Positions 37,918 through 50,200 of a stretch of 64,000 nt of DNA are shown here, piece by piece. Each line of letters starts with the position of its first letter. The stretch's first letter is position 1. The stretch is taken from assembly GCA_964036155.1 (NCBI GenBank), contig OZ038422.1, forward strand, positions 60,721,201 through 60,785,200. The letters are read 5' to 3'. Under the pieces are notes generated by a model. The model ran no database searches. It had not been told where the DNA came from and saw nothing but the letters and a program-made list of their open reading frames with translations. This DNA comes from Diploscapter coronatus (lineage: Eukaryota; Nematoda; Chromadorea; Rhabditida; Rhabditidae). The position numbers and the translations under genes are program-made.

Positions 37918-38783
37918 TCAGAGGACGGGTGGTGCGGGCGGCGGATCGTTGTTGGGGCCTCCGTTTCCACTTCCGCCGGGCTTTTCGAGGGCCGGATTCG
38001 AGCGCATCGAGTTCGGTCGGAAGTAGTACAGCGCCATCGCTAGAGCGGCCCATAACATCGACCTAAAATTTGAATAATTCATTTCTAATAAAAAATAGCC
38101 TTATTATTAAACACAAATCGACAATAATCTGTACTGAAGGATCCGAAATCTGAGAGGTCAAAAGCGCGAAGAAAAAGAATTATTTTTAGGCCAGTCTCTT
38201 TTATTTCGTATGCTATTTTTTCATGTTTCTAACCATGAAAATAACTACTACTTTGTACCTCGTGGATTATAAGAACCAAATAATAAAATTATAAGGCAGT
38301 AATATTTCTCTAACCCCATGATATTTCTTGAGAATTTCAACTTTCTTTTTCCACTTAATTATGTCCGTCTATCTTACTATACCTTGCAAACTTTGCTAAC
38401 TATCAAATAGACTGAAATAGAAAAATGTCTAAAAATGAATTTGACAACCAATTAACATACCACAAGAAAATGCTATTGTCTGGCCAGGTCTGCGGTCCGT
38501 CCTGCAGACACTCCGAGTCGGTGCAGAAGTTCTGCGCATCACGCAGCTGAAAATTAGAATATTTAGAAATTACAGTAACCTTTATCTTCTTTTTCGAAAA
38601 GTAATTTTTAACTTGAAATAATAATAATAATATCTTAATATTATGATAATTGATAATCTTATAAGATTTTTTTTTTAAATATCTATTTTCTCTTAAATTA
38701 GTCAAAAATTAGCATACAAGTGAGAGTAGCCTGCGCATGGCGGCCTCGTGGTTGAACAGACACTCGCACGGATCGTCGCCCAT
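37918..38783 (-). CDS. SMIM14: SMIM14 small integral membrane protein
   Basis: Three exons (38718-38783, 38461-38546, 37918-38062) total 297 nt, giving 98 residues, the same size as human SMIM14. The N-terminus DDPCECLFNHEAAMRRLLSL and the following CTDSECLQD carry the conserved Cys-rich luminal part. One membrane span follows (SMLWAAMALLYYF), then a Pro/Gly-rich tail ending DPPPAPPVL. In vertebrates it is a small ER membrane protein of unclear role. The ATG at 38783 lies 18 nt downstream of a TTTGCAG acceptor, so the start is probably preceded by a spliced 5' UTR or leader. The frame stays open upstream of the ATG to that acceptor. Confidence 0.9.
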
Positions 38784-41700
38784 CGTCGGATCGGATATGC
38801 CTGCAAAAACTAGAGTAAATACCGTAATCTGAATTATCATAATCAATTTTTCTCATTTTAATTTTATGCCCTATCTGAATATTTAACTATTACATCTCTA
38901 CAGTAATATCCTATCGGAGGAAATTAGTCTTTAAAAATAGAAAATGCATCGCGTTTTATATCGATTCACTTCCCAAGCGATGCCATAGTACATGAATTAT
39001 TCATGAATGATTGAATTAAGGAATCAATGCTTCTGAAAATGTACCTGCAATTTATAAGTAAATGAATCGGTAGAAATGGATGAATTGATCAGATTCTTTC
39101 AGGAAGTCGTTGGCACTTTTCTAAAATCGGTCAACCATTTTCAAGCAGAATCAAAATAAACGTCGATTTTCAAAGTAATCGAAATGGAAGTGAAAATATA
39201 GAGCGGTTTTGATTTTAAGCAGGCAATGCCTGCTGCTTTTTTATTGTGTAAGAGAACCAGTTTACTGATAAAGTGATGAAATATGATAACGCTATAGACA
39301 AAAAGGGGTGAAAATGCTGGTTCTAGGAAAAAATCGATAAGTTTTCAGAGATTCTGTAAAGTAACTGAAATATCACGGCATCGATCATCTTTGCTATTAA
39401 ATGAAAAGGAGACAGTCATTGGACAATTAAGGTAGAGTTAGTTGCCCAATTAACTTTGAGCTAACTACGTTAATTACTGCATAATTTCTCGTAGAGCGCG
39501 CGACAATCGATTTTCAAGCTGGAGAGAGCCAGGCCGCTTCTCGCTGTGGCATGAATGGAAATGTAAACAATTTGGTGAAAATTGAAAGTTTTAATGCGGA
39601 AAGAGAAGACAAAAGCTAATTTTCAGAAATCAATATCACGTGATGATGTGGTAAAATGATTTGAACAATCATTCTTTGATGAATGACATAGGTAAAGATC
39701 GTTTTTATTGATAAAAAAAAACTTGATCTTTGCTAAAAATTTAGATTATTTTGATTTGAAAGCTTCAAACAATCGATAAACTGTCCTAATTGATGAGGCT
39801 ATGGTCTTCAAAACAATCAACAAGATTAAAAGTGGAATAAAGAGGCTGATCTTCACGAAAATTCATGAAATTTCTAATCACACCATTTAGTCTAATTGAT
39901 AAAATCGATCAATTTAGTCTATCAGCGATCAGAATCGATCGTCGACTTAGGCCTATTAGCAAGTGGGCGGGGCTTCGACAGAAAATCGAGTGATTGGATG
40001 GGAAGCAAAGGAGGAAATGGATGCCCGGGGAAGCTTGGAAGGAGAGAACGAAAGAGACGATGCTAAGCGAGGAGAGTGGAAAAGAGAAAAACATAAAGAT
40101 TCAATCGATACTTCATATCTCTCCCCTTTAGAACATATGGGAGAAAACTCTAATTCGAATTTTGCCTCTCTAGCCCTCCCCCCTTTCATACGTTATTGAC
40201 TCACTGTTTCTCTAATTTCTAACTCTTTTCGTGCCTCGCTCTTTAGGACACGTCGCTCAAACGAATGGCAGAAAGGGGGAAAAAAACTGCTATTGGCGCA
40301 AAGTTTGTTCAGCTGTAAGCGCAAAGAGTGGAAAGAGAAAAGAGAGGCAATAAAAGCGAAATTATTCCAAACGGTTTCCGGCTTTTATATCTTTTCTATG
40401 CAATTGAATTGAATAGGGCTTCTAGAGTGAGCTTTCAAATTAAACTAATCGAGTTTTTATAAGGGACTGCATAGGAGATCAATCGATAGAAATTTTCCAT
40501 AAAAGCTAAAAGTACGTAGTTTTAGAGAAATCTATTGTGAAGATTGATGCTTTTAGGAGTTGAATAAAATGACATTTAATCAACAAAATAAAACTAGCGA
40601 AATATATTTTATTTTATTTTTAAATGAATATTATGTCGAGAATAAGGACAATGACTAATGTAGCCTAGGAGATATTATTTTCACTCATGCTACAAAGGAA
40701 ATTATGCCGAAAAAAGATACCAGACGGTATTGTTTTTTTGTATGTTTATGTATGGGGTGAGAGAGAATCGGAAGATCGATTTTCTTTATGGAAAAGCGAT
40801 GAAGCTTGAAAGCTGCAATCGAAAAGAATGAATGAAGAGGGTTATGGAAGGAAATGGAAGACATAAGCATCGCAGAAGACAAAACATATTTGGGAAAGGT
40901 AGAGACGGTTTTTCGATTCATGAAAAATGAGAACATGAATGATAAGATTTTTCTCGGCTTACGGTATCGGACTTAGAAGACAAAGGTATACTTTGATAAG
41001 CTAATCTGTGTATATAAACCATAAAATTTAGAAAATATGCTAATTTTAAATTTATATGAAAAGTTTGGAGTTCTAGTTATAAAGAGCAGGAATTTTGAAA
41101 AACACATTTCTAGCTGAAAGTAACTTTTAATAAACAGAAGCAATAGCGAAATTTGAAAATGAAAATGGAGCGCTCTAAAACTCGATTCAACGCAAAGAAT
41201 GAATCTGAAAGTGGAACTGTTCTGTGAAAAATTTCAATCACTAGCGCGAAACTCTCCTATCATTGATTTTCTTTTCCTCTCTCGAAAACCCTCACTATTT
41301 CTTGCAAATTTTCAGTTGTCTCTGTATCTCTTCTCTCTCTCTCAAATCATAGCGCTATTTCTCGATCTATACGAGTGCTGAACCAAGTGTACACTTCGAA
41401 CAAAAGACATTGAAAAATAAGAAATAGTCTAAGAAATTGAAGAGAAAAGAAAAAAGACGAAGAAATAGGCAGAATAATAAAAGAGATGACAGTGAAGTCA
41501 GAAATCGGAGAAATAGTGAGGGGAGATGTAAAGATAGAGAAAGAAAGAGATACTCTCTCAACGCCTACACTGGGTCTCTTTCTCCCTTTCTCCTTTCTTC
41601 TCTTTTCTTGCCCCAAGCAAAAGAAATTGATCAACCATCATTTTCCCTATACTTCAACGAATAATTAGTATACTTTTACTTATTTATTGTTGTTTTTATT

Positions 41701-41940
41701 GTTTTGTTGTAGCAGCAATTTTAGAGCAACAATAATTACAGTATTTTCCCAAAAATTTTATCGTTGATGTTTTCAATTTCTTACTAATTCTCTTCGTTAT
41801 CTGAATGATATTGCGTTCTATATCATAGTCCATATCTTTAGAATTTACTAATTTCTTATCCTCTTGATTTTATCAATCAGAAACTGTTGATGACTGTGCC
41901 GCCTTGTTAAATTTACGATATTTTAAAATCATATTTAAGA
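38784..41940. other. Long intergenic region, no gene seen
   Basis: Between the divergent SMIM14 and RSU-1 genes. Purine-rich and pyrimidine-rich tracts near 39960-40200 and 41260-41630 create overlapping open frames on both strands, a sign of base composition rather than coding. Confidence 0.45.
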
Positions 41941-43223
41941 ATGCCGAAGGACAAGAAGAAAGAGGAGGTTACCGAGTTGGATCAGGTTGATCGCAACGTT
42001 GCCAGCTTCAACCAGATCACTGGGCTTTGTGAGTTATTCTAGTCAAATATATATTTTTAATATAATTCAATAATTCCTTAGGGGACATGACCCAGCTCAC
42101 AAGATTGACACTGAGTCACAACAAGATCGTCAACGTGCCACCGAACATTGCTGATTTGGTCAATCTGCAGGTAAAATTCTTCTACAAAAAGGATTTTTAA
42201 ATCAAATTTCTTCTCTCAGCAAAGAATTTGAATTTCTAGATCCTCACCCTTTGGAATAACCAAATCGAAGAGCTTCCTTCTTCTATCTCCAGTTTGCCAA
42301 AACTCAGAATCCTGAATGTCGGAATGAATCGCTTGTCGATTCTTCCTCGTGGGTTCGGCTCGTTCCCATCGCTTGAAATCCTCGACCTCACCTACAACAA
42401 TCTGTGCGAGAGAAGTCTGCCAGGAAATTTCTTCTTCATCCGTAAGTCTTGAGTTATTATTTATAAAGACTATCTGAAAATTTTTATACCGCCAAAGTTA
42501 GGCTAAGAGAAGCTGGGGAGCAATTCCTTTTCCATTTGTATCTTATTTGGGATTTCCAAGTTACAGTTGGAAATGAATAACTTTAGCTTCTGTTCTATCT
42601 TCAAATATTCACCTCTTGACATTCCAGAAACCCTTCGCGCTCTTTACTTGGGTGACAACGATTTCGAGATGCTACCTGGCGACGTTGAGAACCTCGTTAA
42701 TCTGCAAATTCTCGTGCTCAGAGACAACGATCTGCTTACGCTTCCAAGGGAAATCGGAAGACTCCACAAACTCAAAGAGCTCCACATCCAGGGCAATCGC
42801 TTGACGACCCTGCCTCCGGAGGTCGGAAATCTTGATTTAATCGGGCCTAAGCAGATCATGCGGATCGAGCGCAACCCGTGGGTGCCTAGCGTTCAGGTAA
42901 ACTTTCCTCTTGCGTTAGCTTAATTTATTGAGTTTGATGGCAATTTATATTCTATTTCGATATTAGAACTTAATAAGAGGGGTGACAAAAGTACCGACCA
43001 ACCAATACTCTATTTCAGGAACACTTCGACGCTGCTGGTGCGCCAGGAGTGATGGATTACATCCGGAGTGAGAACTACAAGTACTTTTATGGAAGACAGG
43101 TACGGAGAGTTTGAACTCAAAGAAGAAGAATTAATTTAGGAAGTCGCCTCGACTCCCGTTCCGCCGAAACGATCCAAGGACAAGAAAATCTCGAGGAAGA
43201 AGACGCAAGGACAGTGCGTTTAA
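41941..43223 (+). CDS. rsu-1: Ras suppressor protein 1 (leucine-rich repeat)
   Basis: Six exons (41941-42028, 42082-42170, 42240-42441, 42628-42896, 43019-43099, 43140-43223) total 813 nt, giving 270 residues, close to the 277 of human RSU1. After a basic leader come seven or so leucine-rich repeats: LTLSHNKIVNVPPNIADL, LTLWNNQIEELPSSI, LNVGMNRLSILPRGF, LDLTYNNLCERSLPGN, LYLGDNDFEMLPGDV, LVLRDNDLLTLPREI, LHIQGNRLTTLPPEV. The family-specific cap includes IRSENYKYFYGRQ and a Lys-rich end (KKISRKKTQGQ). RSU1 binds PINCH in the integrin-linked IPP complex at muscle attachments. The ATG opens exon 1 with MPKDKKKEEV. Introns are short and canonical. Confidence 0.93.
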
Positions 43224-44234
43224 GAAAATTATTTGTGAAAAGAAGCGCAAAATGCACCATCACTTAAACTATGAAGATAACGAAAGATTTCTGTTAAACA
43301 CATGTGCATTTTACGTGTCATTTTACATAAAATATTAGATAAATCTGGACAAGTTCACACTTTTTCATGATGAAGACTTTATTCCGATTCATTTTCGAAA
43401 TATTGAAAAACATTTGCCATACCGACTTGCCTTGACAACTGAATTGAACTCTCACGTTCAGGTGCTATTGCCGTGCATTTACAAATTACATATTATTTTT
43501 TTAAAATTTTATATTCTGTATATTAGCTTTAAACTTATGGAACCAAATCTACGAAAATTGATAATAATTTTAGAGCTATTTAAAACATTGTCAATTTTCT
43601 TCGGAGTTTTCTATTACTCTCCTCTAGTCTGCAATAATTATATTGAGTGCAACCGATATTTTTAATAATTAACATTTTATTATTAAGAAAAAATCTCACA
43701 TTACTCGATCAAATAATAATTTTTAAATTTAATAAAGTAATAAAATTATCTAATCATCAAAAACTGATTCAGAATTTAAAACTAATACAACTTCGAACCA
43801 CAGTACAGACAGAATTTTCAAAACACCAAAATAAGAGAATTTTCAATTTCAAATAACAATTAATTTAAAAATCGACTAATTCTCACAATTCATCTCAAGG
43901 CAGTGAAATATTGCAATTAAATTATGCTCTAACAACAAAAACCATCCATTTCTAAAGTTTTAGAGACTGTTCAAATATTGGCAGTAATAGTGATAGGGCA
44001 TGATGATAGATGTTTCACTTTTGTCTTGCAAATAAATAATAACTTAAATCTAACAATGAAATTATTTCTGCAAGATAAAAGTGAAAAAGAAAATGATAGA
44101 AATTTGGCAAGATTTTATCTTCAAAAGGCAAGAACGCATGAAAGGCACAGCTGAATGTAAGAGAAATAGGTTAGAAATTAAAGAAACATAGAAAGAAGAT
44201 GGAATTAAATTAGAAATAAAAAGTTGAATTTAAA
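43224..44234. other. Converging 3' ends of RSU-1 and collagen IV
   Basis: Very AT-rich sequence holding the two 3' UTRs. Open frames at 43414-43860 are made of A/T-rich codons and are not supported as genes. Confidence 0.5.
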
Positions 44235-47200
44235 TCATCGTTGTTTCAAGCAGACTTGGCATCGGGATACTCGGTCTTTCAGACCGCCGGCCTTCAGCGT
44301 TTGCGACATTGGCTTGCGGAATTGCTTGTCCTGGAAATATGTTTCTCAATCTCACATTATATTAGGCGATCAAATTTCGATGATTTTTCTACTTTCAACG
44401 ATAAAAATGTCGCGGAGAACGGGAAGTAGTGAAATGTGTTTTACTCAGACTCTCTCCCTCAAACTAATCCTCTCGTCTATCCCTAGCCATAAATTCTCCA
44501 TCATTTCACCAACTTTTTAGATTATCCTATTCTCAGCACTATCTTCCTTCCCAACACAAACCTGTTCAACGACGGCCATCCAGAATCCGTGATTGGTGGC
44601 GTAGTAGTTGCACGTGCCGCGGCCGTGGCACTCGATGAATGGTACGGCGCGGAAGTGCTCCATGCACGAGCCGGGCGATTGCAGATTCTGACCCGTTCCC
44701 TCACCGCCCGCAGCAGTGTGCTGAAGTAATTCATCATAGGGCTATATCATTTGGTTTGATAATAACTTTGACATCATCTTCTAGCCCACATATCATCCAT
44801 CCTTAATAAATCTAGTTTTGTGGGATTTATGGTTAAAAATTTCTTCTTCCTCATTGTTTTCGAAATAGAAAATCTCGTACCATGACGAACGAGTATCCTT
44901 GCCAGAGTGGGCTCCAGCCTTGTGGGCAGTTGGGGATGGAGGTGTCTTGCGAGTGAACTGCCATGATCTGAGTCGGAACCTCACACACTGCGCATCGCGA
45001 GATGTAGGGTCGGATCGCGGAGCCGGTCACCTAAATCAACTTATCATCTGGGCAGCTATTGTGGAGACACAAGAAACTATAAGTCCCTCCGTCCTCACTA
45101 ATTCGACCACATCTTTTATCTTGAATTGTGTGTCATTCTTATTTTATAATTTTATCGAAAAAGCTAACCGGATTCATCATGGGCGTCATCGGTTCTTCTG
45201 TCGATAGCCAGAATGAGTAGTCGGATCGGGACGCCACGTTGCACACCGAGTTGATGTTGCAGAACATGAACGGCATCGTATTGAACTTGGACAGACACGA
45301 GCCGGGCTGGCCTAAAAGTTGATTTTTAGTTAGATCAAATCAGGGGAAACATGAGCAACTCATCAGGAATGTGAATTGAGACAGGTCTTATCGCACTACT
45401 ATCTTTGCTACCAATACGCAGCTCTATGGTCATGGGATCAGCGTTCCGCTTTGATGCCACGATAACGCTTCTTCCCCTACAAAATCCAAACTTACCAAGA
45501 TCTTGTCCGCTTGACCGTCCGTTGCCTTGGACGTAGAGGAGCGAGTATCCAGTCCAGAGCGGCTGAGTTCCAGTGGGGCATTGCGGGACTTCGGTGGTCT
45601 GCGAGTGCTTCGTGAACGTGAAGCCACGGCTCGGCGCCCATCCACCAGGTCCTCCGGGGAATCATAAAATCTGATGGATTAGTACCGGAAATTTAGTTCC
45701 TGAGCAGAATGCTAATGATGAAGCTTGACGAAACGGCATCTTTTATTTTGCCATTTTTTACTTCTGACTATCGAATTGCACAATTCCATAATGTCCCATC
45801 CATCACTTAGTAGCTCTCAATCAGAAGGACAAAAATCAGCTGTCGCCGACTTTCTTGTTCTATAAAATCGCTGATCTTAAAAATCTAAATCACTTAACTG
45901 GCGGTCCATGGTTGCCTGCAGAGCCCACTCTTCCGGGGACGCCGACCGGTCGTGAAAATATTTAATTAGGAAGAAAGTTTAGTTCAATGACTTATCTGGT
46001 TCTCCCGTCATGCCGGCCAACCCAGGGGTGCCTTAAATTGGGTATAGATTTTGTTACTGCTTTAAGGATTCTATGAATCGGTTAAAAGATACCAGGAATT
46101 CCAGGTTGACCCTCGCGTCCCTAAACAGAATTTTATAAATCATTTGAAGAACTTGTATACAAGAACGCGAGAGCAAATTCTTGACGTCAAGATTCCCCTC
46201 AGGCGTCCTATGAGTCTCAAGAAACACTTACAGGAAGTCCAGCGAAACCTTCTTTGCCTGGTGGGCCCATTCGGCTTAAAAATAAACGATTAGGACCATA
46301 TTCTCTGGCGATTCGAATTATTTAAATCTTTCAAAATACTTATCTGGTTCGCCGGGCTCACCGGGATAGCCCTTTTCACCTTGGGGACCGGGGGGTCATG
46401 AAACGAAAATATTATCTAACTTTTTAAAAGTCTACAACTTTACCTGATATGCCCTCGGGATTGGGTTGATGAATTCCAGGCGGGGCGGGAGTGCCTTAAC
46501 AAGACGAATTAAGATCTGCTCATAACTCATGTCTAAAGTTTAAATTTACCAGGAAGGCCTTGATCACCAGGTTGACCCTAAATTTAAAAAAATGCATGAA
46601 GATCAGTTTTTTTTTTTTTTAAATAAAATGTCTACCCTATAACCGTCCAAACCGGGCAGACCGTCATCACCTCGCATTCCTTTTCTTCCAGGAGTTCCAG
46701 GCGTACCCTTAAACATTTGCTCAACTTTAGATTTCTAAAAAATCGTCTATTTAAAAAAGAAAAAATGCTCACGGGCAATCCATCGATACCACGGAGACCC
46801 TGAATTTGAAATTTAACTAGAAGAACACACATCTCAAAACTCTTACAACAGGGCCATCCTCGCCGCAGTCGCCTTCCAAGCCTGGCTGAAAGGAGAATAT
46901 TTAGATTGATAAAGCAATGCGTTTATGGATGAATACCGTTCCGGGCAGACCATCAGCTCCAGGGGCTCCTAAATTTAGATTATCAATGAATTAAAAAAAA
47001 ATATATATATATATAAAGGTTTGAAATCATTATTTAGGTTATATGATTAAAAATATTTACCTGGGGCTCCAGCAACACCCGATTGACCGTGTCCGTCCTG
47101 AAATGGAATAACTCTAGAACGTTCCTCAATTTAATTCGTACCTGTCCAGGTAATCCTGAAATGTTTGGTCGTAAATGAATATCATCATTTTGCAACTATG

Positions 47201-50200
47201 AAATGATGATATTCATTTATAACCTGGCAGGCCGTCGTCACCGCGTCCGCCATTCAATCCGGGAATTCTAAACATGTTAATTTGGCCTCCAAAAGATCGT
47301 AATTTCATCAGGAACTCACCCATCGGGGCCTTGAGGACCGTCAATTCCAGGCTCGCCGTTATCTCCCTGGAATATACAAATTACTATACTAGTATTTTTG
47401 GACCTAAAGTGTCGAATCTATGACCAGAAGACCTACCTTCTCGCCCGTAGGGCCAGGATAGCCCGTCAAGCCTTCGTTGCCCTTCATTCCCGGGAGTCCT
47501 GGCATGCTTAAAACTGGATGATGGTTATGATTGATTTTTAAAATAATTTTGCTTAAATTTTAACCAGTGGCAAGCAAAAGTTTGGAAAGTTTCTCGATCG
47601 AAATAATTTCCTTCGACCTAATAATCATTATTCAATTAATCTAACTTTTAGCATAATGACATGATAGCATATGCTCAGCTGGTGTACAGAGTTTCAGAAG
47701 AATCATACATATGAAAGTAACTGAAACATGAATGAAAAAATTATGTACATTTCTAAACCTTTGCACTCCACTGTTTCACAAATATATCATAATAGATTTA
47801 AGACTTATCAGGCTGGCCCGGATAACCGTTAATTCCCGCATCGCCAGGCATTCCACGCTCGCCATTCTCACCATTCCTGCCTGGTGGGCCCTAGATTTTA
47901 GAAGTAGTAAGAAGGGATCTAGTTTATCGAAGTCTTACCTGAAGTCCAGGGAGACCGTCTCTGCCCTAAAATTTAATTCAATTAGCTAAGTTTGGTTTAA
48001 AGTGAAGAAAAATAATTTACGGTTGGTCCATCGTCACCGCAGTCGCCTAAAATTGTAAGAATTATTTAGCTAACGATAAGAGCTACAGGAAATTACCTTC
48101 GGGACCTGGATCACCCGCCATCCCAGGGGGTCTTAAAATAGGATCAATATTATTTCAATTGAATTTTCGTCTATAAATTTATTATTTTAAAACGCTAGGA
48201 GCTTATCTGGCATTCCGGGCTCGCCGAATTCACCATCCAAGCCAGGCAGGCCGTTCGGTCCGTCCTCACCACACTCGCCCTCGACTCCAGGAATTCCGTT
48301 TTCACCCGATCCACCGTTCAATCTGCAAATAAAATGCATTGGATCTTAAGTAGGAATTTTAAACCTAAAATATTTCAATATTTTCACTTTTATAGTTCGC
48401 TTGAAAGATGCATGGTTTCACATTCCTGAACGAACGGAAGCTATCGGGAATCACTATGAAAAGGTGAAACCTTGCAATCATACAATATTTTAAAAGAGTC
48501 CCTTTACAAATTACGACATTTCAGATTAAATACTATAATTATTACCCAGGGAAACCGATCGTGCCATCCTCGCCGTTCAAGCCTGGCTGACCCTAAAATC
48601 AATTAACATTGAAAAGATGTCCTTCCTTTTTAATTTCAGAGTAGAAGAGAAATCATACGTCGGGTCCTGGAAGACCGTCTCTACCGTCATAGCCTTAAAT
48701 TAAGTTTATTAAGTTCTGGATTTGATCAATTCCCGCAAACCTGGTTCACCCGGCATTCCATTCGAACCCGGAGTTCCTAAGATAAACATTGTTTGTAAAT
48801 TAAACCTTAAACCAAAAACCTGGCAATCCCATTCTTCCAGGCTCGCCGTCTCTACCCGGAAAACCATCGTCACCTCGTTGTCCCTGAATTTCGATCGTTT
48901 CTGGGGCTCAGAAAACAAATTAATGCGCCTAAGAATGGTAGCTCTGGGATATTTGTATCAAACTACTAGGAAGATATTCTTTCATTATTGGTACAAATCT
49001 CGCTTAGCCCCACTAGAGTTCTCATTTTAAAAGCAATTTGGCAACAAATTACGATTGAAGACTAAAGCTATCCACTTTCAATAAACCCACCGGAAGTCCA
49101 GGCAGTCCGCCCAAACCGACGGCTCCGTCCTCGCCACACTCGCCGTCCTGTCCATTGAATCCGACGTCACCTTGCGGGCCTGGTAGGCCGGGCTCACCCA
49201 TGAGTCCTGGGAATCTTAAAATTGTTAGGATTAGCGTTAGAACTATAATTGATGAAAATCATAGGCGTGAGGTTCTCTATTTCGATTTCCATTCATTTTG
49301 AAAAGCCCTATAAGTTCGCCCGCCCCTGATTTAGCATGCTAATCACGAAAATCCTTATCTGGCAGTCCATCCATGCCGCGTTCGCCTGCCGCACCCGGAT
49401 ATCCATCTTGGCCAGGCTAAATTGGCATGGTAATTTTACTTACTTTAGTACTAAAATGTTATTTAAGTTTGATGAATCCTCAGTTTTTTGCACACTTAAT
49501 CAGTTAAAAATTTATAAACACAAGTCCACGAACCGTTCCCGGTGCTCCTCGAGGTCCAATTGGGCCTTGGAAGCCCTTGGGACCCATTCGTCCTGGTATA
49601 CCTAAATTAAGAAGTAGATTTTATATTAGAGCTTAAACGTAGTAAAAATAGTCTTTTTCCAAAGAAAAATTTTACCTGGCGGACCAGGTGGATTCTTCTC
49701 GATGTTGAATGGCCGTTGACCATCAGGGCCCGGAGGACCTTAAATTATCGACTTGTTTGAGTCTATAGTAAAATTGTTACCTCTCTGACCCGGCAGACCT
49801 ATAATTGAATTCATAGTCGATTTAAATTTAGTTAAAAATAAAATTTAAATCGACTATGAATTCGCACCTGGAAGACCGTCATCTCCTCGCATTCCTCTTC
49901 CTCCCTAAAATTAAATAATTAGACTTTTTCAAATTATATTTTATCAGATCAAACAAATCAATTAAAACTCACTGGTATGCCAGGTTGTCCAGGAATCGAG
50001 TCACCAACGGGTCCGGGAATACCCTGAATTAAGATATCTTCATCCTATTTTTCCTTCAAACTATACCGGCATTCCTAGCATGCCATCGCGACCTCGCTTG
50101 CCGTCGATACCAGGAAGTCCCTTCTCGCCTCGGTAACCAGGCAAGCCGTCCGGACCTTAGTTTTTTTAATTGAAAAAATTTTAAGCCTTGAGGTTTTACC

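Noticed and set aside
43414..43856. 83- and 69-residue open frames after RSU-1
   Set aside because: Made almost only of A/T-rich codons, in the 3' UTR region between converging genes.
45430..45645. Arg/Ser-rich minus-strand open frame over the first NC1 exon
   Set aside because: It is the wrong frame of the NC1 exon. The true frame reads [14 protein letters not shown].
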